A DNA stretch of 64,000 nucleotides from Anaerocolumna sp. AGMB13020 (GCF_033100115.1 NZ_CP136910.1:4839001-4903000), one strand, 5' to 3'; numbered from the stretch's first letter, positions 43,347 to 53,972 are shown. Notes: a model not told the origin generated them from the letters alone. Translations and numbers: made by a program.

Positions 43347-44858
43347 ATGAACTATGATGGTGCGTTGGAGTTTTTGGAAAAGTCAAAGAAAATAGGAAGT
43401 AAACCTGGTCTTACGGTAATCGGTCAGCTTCTTGAAGAACTTGGTTCACCTGAAAAAGACTTGGCCTTTGTTCATGTTGCCGGCACCAATGGCAAAGGTT
43501 CAGTAAGCACCTATATTGCTACGATACTGGCGCAGGCAGGATATTTAACCGGACGTTTTTCTTCGCCGGCAGTATTTGCCTACGAGGAAATTATACAATT
43601 GCTTACAGTTCATAAGGATGCTAAGAATAAATCTGAACCCTTGTCACTCCAGCCGGTGCAGAATCAAACAGAGGCAGTAACAAAATTTAAGGCAACCGCT
43701 TCTGAACCGAAGACAGTCACGAAAGCTCAGGGAACCGTTTCTAAACACGAGACAGTCTCAAAAGCTCAGGGCACCGTTTCTGAACCGGAAACAGACACAA
43801 AAGTTCAGGTAACCTCTATTGCAAAAAAAGACTATACTTTCTGTATGGAACAGATTCAGGAGGCTTGCAGCCGGATGGTATTGGCTGGAATGGCACATCC
43901 TACCTCTTTTGAAATTGAGACTGCACTTGCATTTTTATATTTTCGCAGGATGAAATGTGATATTGCAGTACTGGAAACAGGTATGGGAGGAAGCCTTGAT
44001 GCAACCAACATTATACCTACTGCAAAATGTGCCGTTCTAACCTCCATTAGTATGGATCACCTGGAGTATCTGGGGAATAGCTTGGGAGAGATTGCCGGTC
44101 ATAAAGCTGGTATTATCAAACAGGGAATACCCGTTGTATCCTACCAGCAGGAACCAGAAGCAGAAAAAGTAATTAAACAGGTCAGTCAGTCCAAAAAAGC
44201 GAACCTGTCCATAGCTGACTTTTCTGCAATTCATATCCGCAGAATGGATATGGAAGGAACTGAATTTGATTATAAAGAGAAAAAAGAACTTACCATAAAA
44301 CTGCTTGGAAGAAATCAGGTGTATAATGCAGTAACAGCCATTCTGGCAATTGAAGCACTAAATGGTAACGGATATTCCATAAATTTGAACCAGATACGTG
44401 AAGGTTTTCGGGAAGCTTCCTGGCCAGGCAGATTTGAGTGTATAAAAGACGAACCTGTTATTATACTGGATGGAGCTCACAACGCTGATGCAGCACTTGC
44501 TCTTGGCAAAAATATAAGAACCTATTTACAGGGAAAGGTACTTTATTATATTATGGGAGTGTTTAAAGATAAGGATTATCAAACAGTTCTGCGCCATACA
44601 GCTGACTGCAGCAGTAAGATATTTTGTATAACCCCTCCCGGCCCAAGAGGTCTGCCCTCCAAACAGCTTCAGGAGGAAGCATTAAAACTTGGTTATCTGG
44701 CTGAGGATGCAGGTGATATCCATCGTGCATTCAGGCTTATAAGTGCAGAGGCAGCAGCAGAGAGACTGAATTTGAAGGATTATGCTGTATTAGCCTTTGG
44801 GTCCCTGTCATTTTTGAATGAAGTGAGAGAAGAGGCGATTAAAACATTTGCTTTATAA
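43347..44858 (+). CDS. folC: Folylpolyglutamate/dihydrofolate synthase with a repeat insertion
   Basis: A 503-aa Mur-ligase-type enzyme that adds glutamates to folates using ATP. Motifs: P-loop VAGTNGKGSVS (about 44-54), FEIETALAFLYF, METGMGGSLDATNII-type segment, LDGAHNADAA. GAGGAG lies before the ATG. Between EEIIQ (about 84) and KKDYTF (about 161) lies an extra region of about 75 residues, partly built of four 13-residue repeats (TVTKAQGTVSKHE type). It replaces the usual short segment after the P-loop subdomain. Other motifs are intact, so the enzyme is probably functional with a disordered surface loop. Confidence 0.93.
   Translation: MNYDGALEFLEKSKKIGSKPGLTVIGQLLEELGSPEKDLAFVHVAGTNGKGSVSTYIATILAQAGYLTGRFSSPAVFAYEEIIQLLTVHKDAKNKSEPLSLQPVQNQTEAVTKFKATASEPKTVTKAQGTVSKHETVSKAQGTVSEPETDTKVQVTSIAKKDYTFCMEQIQEACSRMVLAGMAHPTSFEIETALAFLYFRRMKCDIAVLETGMGGSLDATNIIPTAKCAVLTSISMDHLEYLGNSLGEIAGHKAGIIKQGIPVVSYQQEPEAEKVIKQVSQSKKANLSIADFSAIHIRRMDMEGTEFDYKEKKELTIKLLGRNQVYNAVTAILAIEALNGNGYSINLNQIREGFREASWPGRFECIKDEPVIILDGAHNADAALALGKNIRTYLQGKVLYYIMGVFKDKDYQTVLRHTADCSSKIFCITPPGPRGLPSKQLQEEALKLGYLAEDAGDIHRAFRLISAEAAAERLNLKDYAVLAFGSLSFLNEVREEAIKTFAL
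43674..43829 (+). repeat. Four 39-bp tandem repeats inside folC
   Basis: Units begin at 43674, 43713, 43752 and 43791, each encoding 13 residues. The middle two are closest to identical (AAAGCTCAGGG.ACCGTTTCT). The in-frame unit length permits copy-number change without a frameshift. Confidence 0.85.
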
Positions 44859-44914
44859 GCTCATCTATGGTTTTAAACACAGAAGAATTGAAATATAAAT
44901 AAACGGAGGTTCCT

Positions 44915-46042
44915 ATGATCGATTTGCAGGATAGCAGAAATGAAATTGACAGAGTGGATAAGGAAATGGTACGTTTGTTTGAATACCGCATGCAACTGAC
45001 ACGAGATGTGGCGGAGTATAAGATTCAGACAGGTAAAAAGGTTTATGACAAGGAGCGGGAAGCAGGAAAGCTTACAGCACTGAAAGCCCTTGCCGGCAAT
45101 GAATTTAACAGGCATGGAGTAGAGGAGCTTTTTACACAGATAATGTCCATGAGCAGAAAAATGCAATATAGTCTGATCGGTAAGAAGGACAGTGATATTC
45201 CTTTTACGGAAATTGAGGATATAGACGTAACCCCTAACACAAAAGTCATATGCTTCGGAGCAAAAGGTTCTTATACGGAACAGGCCTTTAGAGAGTATTT
45301 CGGGCCGGAGGCGGCAGAGGAAAATGCAGGCACATTCAAAGAGGTTATGGAGAAAGTAAGCAACGGCATCTGCGATTATGGAGTTCTGCCCATAGAAAAT
45401 ACTTCAACAGGAGGAATTACGGATATTTATGATCTCCTCGTAGAGTATGATATCTCTATAATGGGTGAATATATATTAAAGGTTGACCATGCGCTTCTGG
45501 GCTTAAGAGAGGCAGAGCTTAAGGACATTACAAAAGTGTACTCCCATCCCCAGGGACTTATGCAGTGCCAGAAATTTCTTGCAGCAAATCCGCAGATAAA
45601 ACCTATGGAATGTACCAGTACCTCTGACGGAGCGAAAAAGGTATTGACAGACGGGGATATTACACAGGCAGCCCTTGCAGGGAAACAGACGGCAGAGGTT
45701 TACGGTTTAAAAATATTAAAAGAACAGGTAAACCATGAAAGTACTAATTCAACCCGTTTCATCATAATAGGTAAAGAGAAGAAATATAAGAAAAATGCGA
45801 AAAAGCTCAGCATCTGTTTTGAATTACCACATGAAAGCGGAACTTTGTATAACATGCTTTCTCATTTTATTTATAATAATCTGAATATGACGAAGATTGA
45901 ATCAAGACCTTTAGAGGGGAAGAACTTTGAGTACCGCTTCTTTGTGGACTTTGAAGGAAACCTTAAGGATCCTGGTGTCAGAAATGCTCTTTTTGGAATC
46001 AATGAAGAGGCCATCAGTCTTAAGATACTGGGTAATTATTAA
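44915..46042 (+). CDS. pheA: Bifunctional chorismate mutase / prephenate dehydratase
   Basis: A 375-aa enzyme for the two steps from chorismate to phenylpyruvate. Residues 1-90: AroQ-type chorismate mutase (RNEIDRVDKEMVRLFEYRM). About 108-285: dehydratase with CFGAKGSYTEQAF, YGVLPIENTSTGG and NHESTNSTRF (the Thr-Arg-Phe catalytic motif). About 295-375: ACT domain with the Phe-binding ESRP motif, implying feedback inhibition by phenylalanine. CGGAGG lies before ATG 44915. No leader peptide or T-box is evident. Confidence 0.97.
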   Translation: MIDLQDSRNEIDRVDKEMVRLFEYRMQLTRDVAEYKIQTGKKVYDKEREAGKLTALKALAGNEFNRHGVEELFTQIMSMSRKMQYSLIGKKDSDIPFTEIEDIDVTPNTKVICFGAKGSYTEQAFREYFGPEAAEENAGTFKEVMEKVSNGICDYGVLPIENTSTGGITDIYDLLVEYDISIMGEYILKVDHALLGLREAELKDITKVYSHPQGLMQCQKFLAANPQIKPMECTSTSDGAKKVLTDGDITQAALAGKQTAEVYGLKILKEQVNHESTNSTRFIIIGKEKKYKKNAKKLSICFELPHESGTLYNMLSHFIYNNLNMTKIESRPLEGKNFEYRFFVDFEGNLKDPGVRNALFGINEEAISLKILGNY

Positions 46043-46261
46043 TTGGAAATTACATAAGTGAAGTGACTTTCAGTTTTCCAGTATGCAAAAACGAAGGACT
46101 TATCAGCTTTTTTGTGTAAAGAGAAGCTTAAAATAACTTATGTAATTCATAATTTTTTCAATTTCTCTACACAAATAAAACATATTTTAATGTTAAACTT
46201 TACTCATAACAAAGAAAACAACATATAAAATAGATTGCAGAATTTGAAAGGAGAATGTAAT

Positions 46262-47527
46262 ATGAGTGAATTTAACTATGAGAATAAAATCCTTGAAGGA
46301 CAGGAAGTCATCACAGAGGATACTCCTAAAAAGGTGAAGAAGAAAAAAGGCAGAGGAAAAGGTTTTGTGAAGCTGGTAGCTTCTGCTTTGGTATTCGGGC
46401 TGGTTGCAGGAGCGGCTTTCCAGGGATACTATACATTAACAGCAGGCAGCAGTAACGTAGTGAAAGAAGGTTCTGCAGCAACCGATAACAGTACCGGTGC
46501 TGATGGGGTTACAACCATAGAAACCAGTACGTCCGGTTCTAATACCTCCAGTGACGTGTCAACTGTAGTGGAGAATGTAATGCCCTCTATCGTGGCTATT
46601 AATTCCACCATCAACCAGGTTACTTCTGATTTCTTTGGCAGACAGTACAATCAGCAGGAAGAAGGCAGCGGTTCCGGGATTATTATAGGACAGAATAAGA
46701 ACGAGATATTAATAGCCACTAATAATCACGTAGTAGATGGAGCTTCTTCCGTTGAAATCGTATTCAATGACGGTAAGACAGTTGCAGCTACCATAAAAGG
46801 AACTGCACCAGGATCTGATCTTGCGGTGGTTTCTGTAAAAGTCAGTGATCTTCCTGAAGGTACGATTGATAATATTAAGGTAGCATCCTTAGGCGATTCT
46901 TCTTCCTTAAAACTTGGTGAAATGGCTATAGCGATTGGAAATGCCTTAGGCTATGGGCAATCGGTAACTGTTGGATATATCAGTGGTTTGGATCGGGAAG
47001 TAACAGTAGATAATATTACTTTTAAATTAATCCAGACAGATGCGGCTATCAATCCCGGAAACAGCGGAGGTGCACTGTTAAATTCCAAAGGCGAAGTAAT
47101 TGGAATAAATTCTGTTAAATATGTAGATGAAAGCGTAGAAAGCGTTGGTTATTCCATTCCGATCAGTGATGCTATCCCAGTAATCAATGAATTGGTGAAC
47201 GGTACCATTACTGACAGTACCCAGAGTGCTTATCTTGGAATTCTTGGCAAGAATACAGGAGATTATGCTGAAAGCTTTAATATGCCGACAGGTGTTTATG
47301 TAAATGAGATAGAGGATAACTCTGCAGCTGCACAAGCAGGCTTACAGGTAGGAGATATTATCGTTGGCCTTAACAATGTTACTGTAAGCTCCATGGAAGA
47401 TCTGCAGAAAGCTTTAAGTTATGTAAAGGCAGGTTCTACTGGTACGATAAAAGTGCAATCCCTTGTAAACGGTAAATACGAAGAAAAAACCCTTGATATT
47501 ACTTTAGGTACCAAGCCAGAGAATTAA
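46262..47527 (+). CDS. htrA: HtrA/DegP-like membrane-anchored serine protease
   Basis: A 421-aa protease from ATG 46262 (AAAGGAG 8 bases upstream; an earlier frame start is rejected). A short cytosolic, Lys-rich N-terminus and one membrane helix (about 38-58), a Ser/Thr linker, then the trypsin-like domain with His in ATNNHVVDG, Asp in GSDLAVV and Ser in NPGNSGGAL, and one C-terminal PDZ domain (about 325-415). It degrades or refolds damaged exported proteins. A terminator follows. Stress regulation is expected for the family, but no operator is visible here. Confidence 0.96.
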   Translation: MSEFNYENKILEGQEVITEDTPKKVKKKKGRGKGFVKLVASALVFGLVAGAAFQGYYTLTAGSSNVVKEGSAATDNSTGADGVTTIETSTSGSNTSSDVSTVVENVMPSIVAINSTINQVTSDFFGRQYNQQEEGSGSGIIIGQNKNEILIATNNHVVDGASSVEIVFNDGKTVAATIKGTAPGSDLAVVSVKVSDLPEGTIDNIKVASLGDSSSLKLGEMAIAIGNALGYGQSVTVGYISGLDREVTVDNITFKLIQTDAAINPGNSGGALLNSKGEVIGINSVKYVDESVESVGYSIPISDAIPVINELVNGTITDSTQSAYLGILGKNTGDYAESFNMPTGVYVNEIEDNSAAAQAGLQVGDIIVGLNNVTVSSMEDLQKALSYVKAGSTGTIKVQSLVNGKYEEKTLDITLGTKPEN

Positions 47528-47548
47528 TAATTACTTGAGATAAGAATT

Positions 47549-47590
47549 AGAAGCTGTTAAATTCATCTGAATTCTGCAGCTTCTTTTTTT
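47549..47590 (+). terminator. Terminator of htrA
   Basis: AGAAGCTG (47549-47556) pairs with CAGCTTCT (47577-47584), followed by TTTTTT. Confidence 0.88.
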
Positions 47591-47725
47591 ATGCTTCATA
47601 ATTTTAATAAGTAAACAGGTAATTCCTTGACAAATGAAACAATAGATGAGTATGATATATATCAATTACATAAGCGTAGAAACGCAATACGAAGCAGTCA
47701 TGCGAGAGCGCGGAAAAGTAATAAT

Positions 47726-47861
47726 AAGAAAGCAAGCAAAAATGTAGGAAAGTAATCAGAAGAAAGCAAGCAAAAACGTAGGAAAGTAATCAGAAGAAAG
47801 CAAGCAAAAGCGTAATAAATTAATTAGAAGAAAGCAAGCAAAAGCGTAGGAAATAGTCTGA
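47726..47861. repeat. Four contiguous 34-bp tandem repeats in a non-coding gap
   Basis: Units start at 47726, 47760, 47794 and 47828 with the pattern AAGAAAGCAAGCAAAA.YG. The last unit diverges after GTAGGAAA. Related GCAGTCAGACGAAAG copies continue to about 47980. The period is not a multiple of three and there is no spacer between units. Confidence 0.88.
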
Positions 47862-48032
47862 ATTAATCAGACTACGGTTAGGAAAAGTAATATAAGCAGT
47901 CAGACGAAAGTATATGAAAGTAATCTGAGTCCATCAGATAAAGTACAAAGAAGATTTTTAAGCAGTCAGACGAAAGCAGAACAAAAATAAATAAAGTGAT
48001 TTTAAGTACGGGAAAGAAAGGATATATCTGAT

Positions 48033-49037
48033 ATGGAAAACACAGATATTAAGATAGAGGAAGATGCTGGAGCTTTGAAACTGGACCTTATAATTCCAGT
48101 ATATAAACCGGATGTAAAGTTTAAACATCTCATTGAACGTCTAAAGAAACAAAAGGACAAGCCTGACAGAATTATTCTGTTGCAGACGGTGGAAGAGGAA
48201 AATGACAGAGACAGCAGAAGCACTCAGCCGGGGCAGGAATATATCACCTATGCTATGGAACTGGAGGATAATAATTTTCACATTGAATTCATAGAAGTCG
48301 GCAAAAAGGATTTCGATCACGGAGCCACCAGAGCCTATGGAGCCTCTTTATCAAAAGCTGATTTGCTGATGTTCATGACACAGGATGCTGTTCCATGTGA
48401 TACCCACCTAATCAGCAATATGAAAGCAGCCTTTTCAGACTCTAAGATAGCAGCGGCTTATGCCAGACAACTTCCGAGAGAAGATGCAGGGATAATAGAA
48501 AGTTATACGAGAAAGTTTAATTATCCGGAAGAAAGTTCTACCAAAAGCCTTTTAGATCTGCCCGAGCTTGGTATTAAGACCTATTTCTGTTCTAATGTCT
48601 GTGCTGCATACCGAAGAGAAGTCTATGAAGGACTTGGAGGTTTTGTGAAGAAAACTATTTTTAATGAAGATATGATAATGGCGGCTGGAATTATTAAAGC
48701 CGGATACTCCATAGCTTATACATCGGAGGCTAAGGTATATCATTCACATGGCTATACCTGTAAGGAACAGTTCAAAAGAAACTTTGATCTTGCAGTTTCA
48801 CAAGCTGATTTTCCAGAAGTGTTTTCCGGAATTAAATCTGAGAGTGAAGGAAAGAAAATGGTATTTAAGACCTCTGCTCATTTAATAAAGAGCGGCAGGT
48901 TTTATCTGCTGCCCAGTCTGATTGCAGAGAGCGGCTATAAATATATGGGATATCTGGCGGGGAAGAACTATAAAAAGCTCCCCCTTTCCCTGATTAAGAA
49001 AATCAGTATGAACCCCAGTTATTTTAACTGTAAATAA
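48033..49037 (+). CDS. Family 2 glycosyltransferase (rhamnosyltransferase-like)
   Basis: A 334-aa GT-A fold enzyme. LIIPVYKPDVKFKHLIERL marks the nucleotide-sugar strand, DHGATRAYG and LLMFMTQDAVPC contain the DxD-equivalent region (about 105-120), and FNEDMIMA the catalytic acidic motif. It resembles dTDP-rhamnose-type transferases for cell-wall polysaccharides. There are no membrane helices, so it is cytosolic or membrane-associated. GAAAGGA lies before the ATG. A second GT2 gene follows within about 120 bases, and the pair probably act on one polymer. Confidence 0.9.
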   Translation: MENTDIKIEEDAGALKLDLIIPVYKPDVKFKHLIERLKKQKDKPDRIILLQTVEEENDRDSRSTQPGQEYITYAMELEDNNFHIEFIEVGKKDFDHGATRAYGASLSKADLLMFMTQDAVPCDTHLISNMKAAFSDSKIAAAYARQLPREDAGIIESYTRKFNYPEESSTKSLLDLPELGIKTYFCSNVCAAYRREVYEGLGGFVKKTIFNEDMIMAAGIIKAGYSIAYTSEAKVYHSHGYTCKEQFKRNFDLAVSQADFPEVFSGIKSESEGKKMVFKTSAHLIKSGRFYLLPSLIAESGYKYMGYLAGKNYKKLPLSLIKKISMNPSYFNCK

Positions 49038-49154
49038 AGGGTTTTAATGTTAGGTAAGAAATATTTATAACATTCTGTCTTAAGCTTCTGCTACGACACA
49101 AATGGATGTTAAATGATTTTGTACGCGTGGAGAACACGCAGATGGGAGCTGGGC

Positions 49155-50117
49155 ATGGACAGAGTTCATATCATTATGGCGGCATATAACGGAGAGGAAT
49201 ATATCAAGGAACAGATTATGTCGATTAGAGAGAGTACGCACAAAGACTGGGTACTTTGGATTTTCGATGACGGTTCCAGGGATAATACTCCGGAAATAGT
49301 AAAAAGTCAGATGGAAGAAGAGCCTGAGCGTATTCATTATATTGTAAATACCTCCAATAAAGGAGTAACTCTTAATTTTTTAGAAGGTGTAAGGTATGCA
49401 GCAGAGTGCAAAGAGCAGTCCATAGAGGGGGCAGAATCTATCAATCAATATTTTATGTTCAGTGATCAGGATGATGTTTGGATGCCGGATAAGATTGAAA
49501 AATCACTAAAGGCAATGAAAAGGTTTGAGAAGAAATATTCCTGCAAGCTTCCTCTGGTGATATTTACAGATGCCATTATTGCTGATGAACACCTGGGTGC
49601 AATTTCTCCCTCTTTTCATAAGAGCAATCATTTAAATACCGCAAAGCTTGGTTTTGGAAATATCTTAATGGAAAATAAGCTGATTGGCTGTACTATGATG
49701 TTTAATACTGCACTTGTAAAAAAACTTACAGTGTTACCTGTTCATGCCAGATATCATGATTGGTGGATTGGAATTCTTGGTGCTGCTTTCGGGCATATCG
49801 TCTATCTGCCTCATCCGACAATCTATTATAGACAGCATGGAAGAAATGTAGTGGGAAATCAAGATTTTAAAGGATATGTGAAGAAAAGGATGACAACGCT
49901 TAAAGAGCAAAAAAAAGCAATTGCTTCCAATGTGGCACAGGCGCAGGAGTTCTATGAACTATACAAAGAATCCTTGTGTGAAGATAAAAAAATGAAAGTT
50001 TATGCAATGGCAGAGTTGTTGAAAAGAAATTGGGCAGTAAGAAGGCTCCTTTGTTTCCGGTATGGTTTTTTAAAAACCGGTTTCATCAGGAATGCTGCAT
50101 TAATGCTGATATTATAG
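49155..50117 (+). CDS. Family 2 glycosyltransferase
   Basis: A 320-aa GT2 enzyme starting at ATG 49155 (GGGAG upstream; an earlier frame extension lacks a site). Motifs: HIIMAAYNGEEYIKEQ, WIFDDGSRDNTPE, YFMFSDQDDVWMPDK (DxD region) and HDWWIG. These match WbbL/RfbF-like transferases that build teichoic or rhamnose polymers. Acceptor and donor are not deducible. It follows the first glycosyltransferase on the same strand. Confidence 0.9.
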   Translation: MDRVHIIMAAYNGEEYIKEQIMSIRESTHKDWVLWIFDDGSRDNTPEIVKSQMEEEPERIHYIVNTSNKGVTLNFLEGVRYAAECKEQSIEGAESINQYFMFSDQDDVWMPDKIEKSLKAMKRFEKKYSCKLPLVIFTDAIIADEHLGAISPSFHKSNHLNTAKLGFGNILMENKLIGCTMMFNTALVKKLTVLPVHARYHDWWIGILGAAFGHIVYLPHPTIYYRQHGRNVVGNQDFKGYVKKRMTTLKEQKKAIASNVAQAQEFYELYKESLCEDKKMKVYAMAELLKRNWAVRRLLCFRYGFLKTGFIRNAALMLIL

Positions 50118-50200
50118 ATTCTGTAAAACGTAAGGTCTTGGTTTAACAGTTTTTGTCAAGCTTGTTTTTGCGTAGAATTCCGTTTTTCAGGTTTTCTTTA

Positions 50201-50229
50201 TTGACATTTGATTTTCATATTGTTACAAT
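50201..50229 (+). promoter_or_regulatory. Sigma-A promoter of ilvN-ilvC
   Basis: TTGACA, a 17-base spacer and TACAAT, about 95 bases before ilvN. I see no T-box or leucine-rich leader in the short leader. Confidence 0.85.
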
Positions 50230-50325
50230 GTAGACAATTTATATACAGTATGCTGCTGTATCAAGTTACTGCTGTAAAGCGGTTTGGATATTATGCCGTC
50301 TATGACGGCGGATTGCGAGGCAAAT

Positions 50326-50832
50326 ATGAAGAAGATGGTATTGTCAATACTGGTGGATAATACAGCAGGAGTACTAAGTCGTGTCTCCGGTTTATTCAGC
50401 AGAAGAGGTTATAATATAGACAGCCTGACAGTAGGCGTGACCCAGGATCCTTTGTATTCCCGAATGACAGTTGTAGTAAATGGAGATGACCAGATTCTGG
50501 AGCAGATAGGAAAGCAGCTCTTAAAGCTTGAGGATGTAAGAGAAGTAAGAGAACTTTTGCCGGAGGAATCCGTATGCAGAGAATTAATCCTTGTAAAGGT
50601 TCTTGCATCTATCGAAGAGAGACAGGCTGTAATAGCAGTAGCTGATATCTTTCGTGCCAAAATAGTAGATGTCGCTATGGAATCCCTTATGATCGAGCTT
50701 ACGGGAAATCAAGCCAAGATAGATGCCTTTATTAAATTATTGGAAGGCTTTACAATTAAAGAAATGGTTCGCACCGGTATCACGGGATTAGCCAGAGGTT
50801 CGGGAGATATAGCTGACTATCTGGATGACTAG
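50326..50832 (+). CDS. ilvN: Acetolactate synthase small (regulatory) subunit
   Basis: A 168-aa subunit with an N-terminal ACT domain (VLSILVDNTAGVLSRVSGLFSRRGYNIDSL) and the ALS small-subunit C-terminal domain. It activates the catalytic subunit and mediates valine feedback. The ATG at 50326 gives the normal family length (160-170); an upstream ATG at 50293 would add eleven atypical residues. The large subunit gene is not in the window, so the holoenzyme is encoded elsewhere. ilvC follows after 81 bases. Confidence 0.95.
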   Translation: MKKMVLSILVDNTAGVLSRVSGLFSRRGYNIDSLTVGVTQDPLYSRMTVVVNGDDQILEQIGKQLLKLEDVREVRELLPEESVCRELILVKVLASIEERQAVIAVADIFRAKIVDVAMESLMIELTGNQAKIDAFIKLLEGFTIKEMVRTGITGLARGSGDIADYLDD

Positions 50833-50907
50833 TATTATTCCAAAGTGTTGTTGCACTTATGTGTGTTACACTTTTTCAATAATAATATATTTTCATTAGG
50901 AGGATAA

Positions 50908-51924
<1,017 letters not shown>

Positions 51925-51940
51925 TTACCAGTAAGACAAA

Positions 51941-51971
51941 CGTGCCGGAGTTATTTTCCGGCGCGTTTTTT
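51941..51971 (+). terminator. Terminator of ilvN-ilvC
   Basis: CGTGCCGGA-N6-TTCCGGCGCG followed by TTTTTT. Confidence 0.92.
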
Positions 51972-52117
51972 ATGTGATAGAAAAAAGGAAGCTGTTAGAG
52001 AGTTGAAGTCTTAAAAAAATGAATCGGCTAGAGTAGTTGAAGCCTGTCAAACGGCAGGCATATGAAGCACTTTTGAGTAAGATTGTATAGAACCGCATTT
52101 AGAAAGGTTACTGAGTG

Positions 52118-53212
52118 ATGAAATATGATTATTCCCAGACCATAGATTTTTTATTGGACTGGTATCAATTAAATGCCAGGATACTTCCCTGGAGAGAGAA
52201 CCCGAAACCTTATTATGTATGGATATCGGAAATTATGCTTCAGCAGACCAGAGTTGAAGCAGTTAAAGCATATTTTGAAAGATTTATTCATGCGCTTCCT
52301 GATATTACTGCTCTTGCAGAGATTTCAGAGGAGAAGCTGCTTAAGCTTTGGGAGGGGCTCGGTTATTACAATCGCGCCAGAAATCTGCAAAAGACCGCTA
52401 AGATATTAACCTCTGATTATGGAGGTGAATTACCAGGAGATTATCATGAATTATTGAGATTACCGGGAATCGGGAGTTATACTGCCGGTGCAATCTCCTC
52501 TATTGCCTTTCAGTTACCGGAGCCTGCTGTTGACGGTAATGTACTCAGAGTAATGATGAGGGTAGCAGGAAGCTTTGATGATATTACTGAGACTAAGGTG
52601 AAGAATCGGCTGGAAAATGATTTACGTGAAATAATGCCAAAGAACAGACCGGGAGATTTTAATCAGGCTATTATGGAGCTGGGAGCTACAGTATGTATAC
52701 CCATTGGAAAACCTTTGTGCGATAAATGTCCATTGATGCATCTGTGTAATGCCTTTAAGAATCATACAGAAGACAGAATTCCGGTGAAAAAAGATAAAAA
52801 ACCGAGACAGATCACAGAAAGAACTATTTTTCTTATTGAGCAGGGCAATAAATATGCACTGTTTAAAAGGCCTGGAAAAGGCTTACTGGCTGGTTTGTAT
52901 GAACTGCCAGGAACAGAAGGCAAATTATCACCTGATGGAGTGTGTGAGTATCTGGAGGGGGAAGGCTATCTGGTGGAAGAACTTGTCCCATTGGGAGACA
53001 GTAAACATATTTTCTCCCATGTGGAATGGCATATGACCGGCTATAGAATAAGACTGAAGGAATTCGCAGCAGAAAAAAGTATTTATGAAGCTGCCAGTGA
53101 AAATGACAAACCTCAGGCCGTTTGGGCATCACCTTTGGAAATAAAAGAAATATATTCTTTGCCTTCGGCTTTTGATTACTATAAAAAGTTTATACCTGGA
53201 ATTGAAACATGA
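52118..53212 (+). CDS. mutY: A/G-specific adenine glycosylase MutY
   Basis: A 364-aa repair enzyme that removes adenine mispaired with 8-oxoguanine. EIMLQQTRVEAV (catalytic Glu, about 36-47), helix-hairpin-helix LLRLPGIGSYTAGAI followed by AVDGNVLRV (catalytic Asp), and the [4Fe-4S] Cys set C-x6-C-x2-C-x5-C (CIPIGKPLCDKCPLMHLC). The C-terminal third is the NUDIX-like 8-oxoG recognition domain. A GTG one codon upstream (52115) could also start. It is monocistronic. Confidence 0.97.
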   Translation: MKYDYSQTIDFLLDWYQLNARILPWRENPKPYYVWISEIMLQQTRVEAVKAYFERFIHALPDITALAEISEEKLLKLWEGLGYYNRARNLQKTAKILTSDYGGELPGDYHELLRLPGIGSYTAGAISSIAFQLPEPAVDGNVLRVMMRVAGSFDDITETKVKNRLENDLREIMPKNRPGDFNQAIMELGATVCIPIGKPLCDKCPLMHLCNAFKNHTEDRIPVKKDKKPRQITERTIFLIEQGNKYALFKRPGKGLLAGLYELPGTEGKLSPDGVCEYLEGEGYLVEELVPLGDSKHIFSHVEWHMTGYRIRLKEFAAEKSIYEAASENDKPQAVWASPLEIKEIYSLPSAFDYYKKFIPGIET

Positions 53213-53308
53213 ATTACTGTAAACCCATAAAGAAAAGACAGGTGAATAAATAGAAGAGATTCGCATACCTTCATGAATTTTTTCTCGGATGGGTTCATAA
53301 TCACATAT

Positions 53309-53405
53309 AAGTGGCGGCAACTTGTGCCTGGTTGAATGGAAACCTTATCTAAACGCTTTACGCGAGTTCGGTATCATTCAGCTTCAGGTAGAGCTGCCGC
53401 CACTT
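53309..53405. other. 97-nt branched hairpin, candidate structured RNA
   Basis: The outer stem AAGTGGCGGCA (53309-53319) pairs perfectly with TGCCGCCACTT (53395-53405). An inner arm CCTGG.TTGAATG pairs with CATTCAGCTTCAGG. There is no T-tract, so a terminator is not the obvious reading. It lies between convergent mutY and the 53.5-kb gene. Confidence 0.5.
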
Positions 53406-53480
53406 TAGCAGATTTAAAACCCAGAAGGTAAGCTAATCCCATCGAACTCAAAACTATTCTTTAGGTACTGACTGCCTTTG

Positions 53481-53972
53481 TTACCTGCATAGGACAATAA
53501 TTCTGTAGGGGGTTGTCATAGCAGGTATACTTCTTGTAGAGGGACCATAGAGAACAATAAGATAATGATTTGACGGACGCTGATAAAAAAGCTGCCCGTT
53601 TTCCAGAACCACAGTTGTATCTGAGCTAATATTAAGCTTAAGCATTCCGTCACTGCTTAATAGATTCCTGTCGAAATAATCCACCTTAATGTTGGTATCC
53701 TCAAGGTTGACAGCTACGAAAAGAGCACGAAATCTTGGAGGGTAAATTAAGGGAACCGGTGCTTTTGCATCATAAAAACCAGTAATAAAGTCACCTTCAA
53801 CCGCAGTTGTATTATCAATGAAATAGGTTGTGGGTGTTATTAGGAAGGTAATAATGTTTTTATCCAAATCCTCGATGGTAAACAGTTTATTGCAGCCTAA
53901 GCTATCCCTTGAATCCAGAAGAATGTCCTCAATTGCAATAATTGTTCCGGAGTAAAAATTATACTGAGTCAT
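53481..53972 (-). CDS. Conserved-looking hypothetical protein, predicted all-beta
   Basis: A 163-aa protein without signal peptide or membrane helix, rich in alternating hydrophobic/polar beta strands (TIIAIEDILLDS, ITFLITPTTYFID, DTTVVLENGQLFY, HYLIVLYGPSTRSIP). ATG 53972 with GAAAGAAAG upstream. The order of strands suggests an OB- or beta-barrel-like fold, but I recognise no family. It stands between mutY and the LysR regulator and probably forms its own transcript. Confidence 0.6.
   Translation of the reverse strand: MTQYNFYSGTIIAIEDILLDSRDSLGCNKLFTIEDLDKNIITFLITPTTYFIDNTTAVEGDFITGFYDAKAPVPLIYPPRFRALFVAVNLEDTNIKVDYFDRNLLSSDGMLKLNISSDTTVVLENGQLFYQRPSNHYLIVLYGPSTRSIPAMTTPYRIIVLCR

Noticed and set aside
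47726..47861. Possible CRISPR array
   Set aside because: The 34-bp units are contiguous with no unique spacers, and no cas genes are present.
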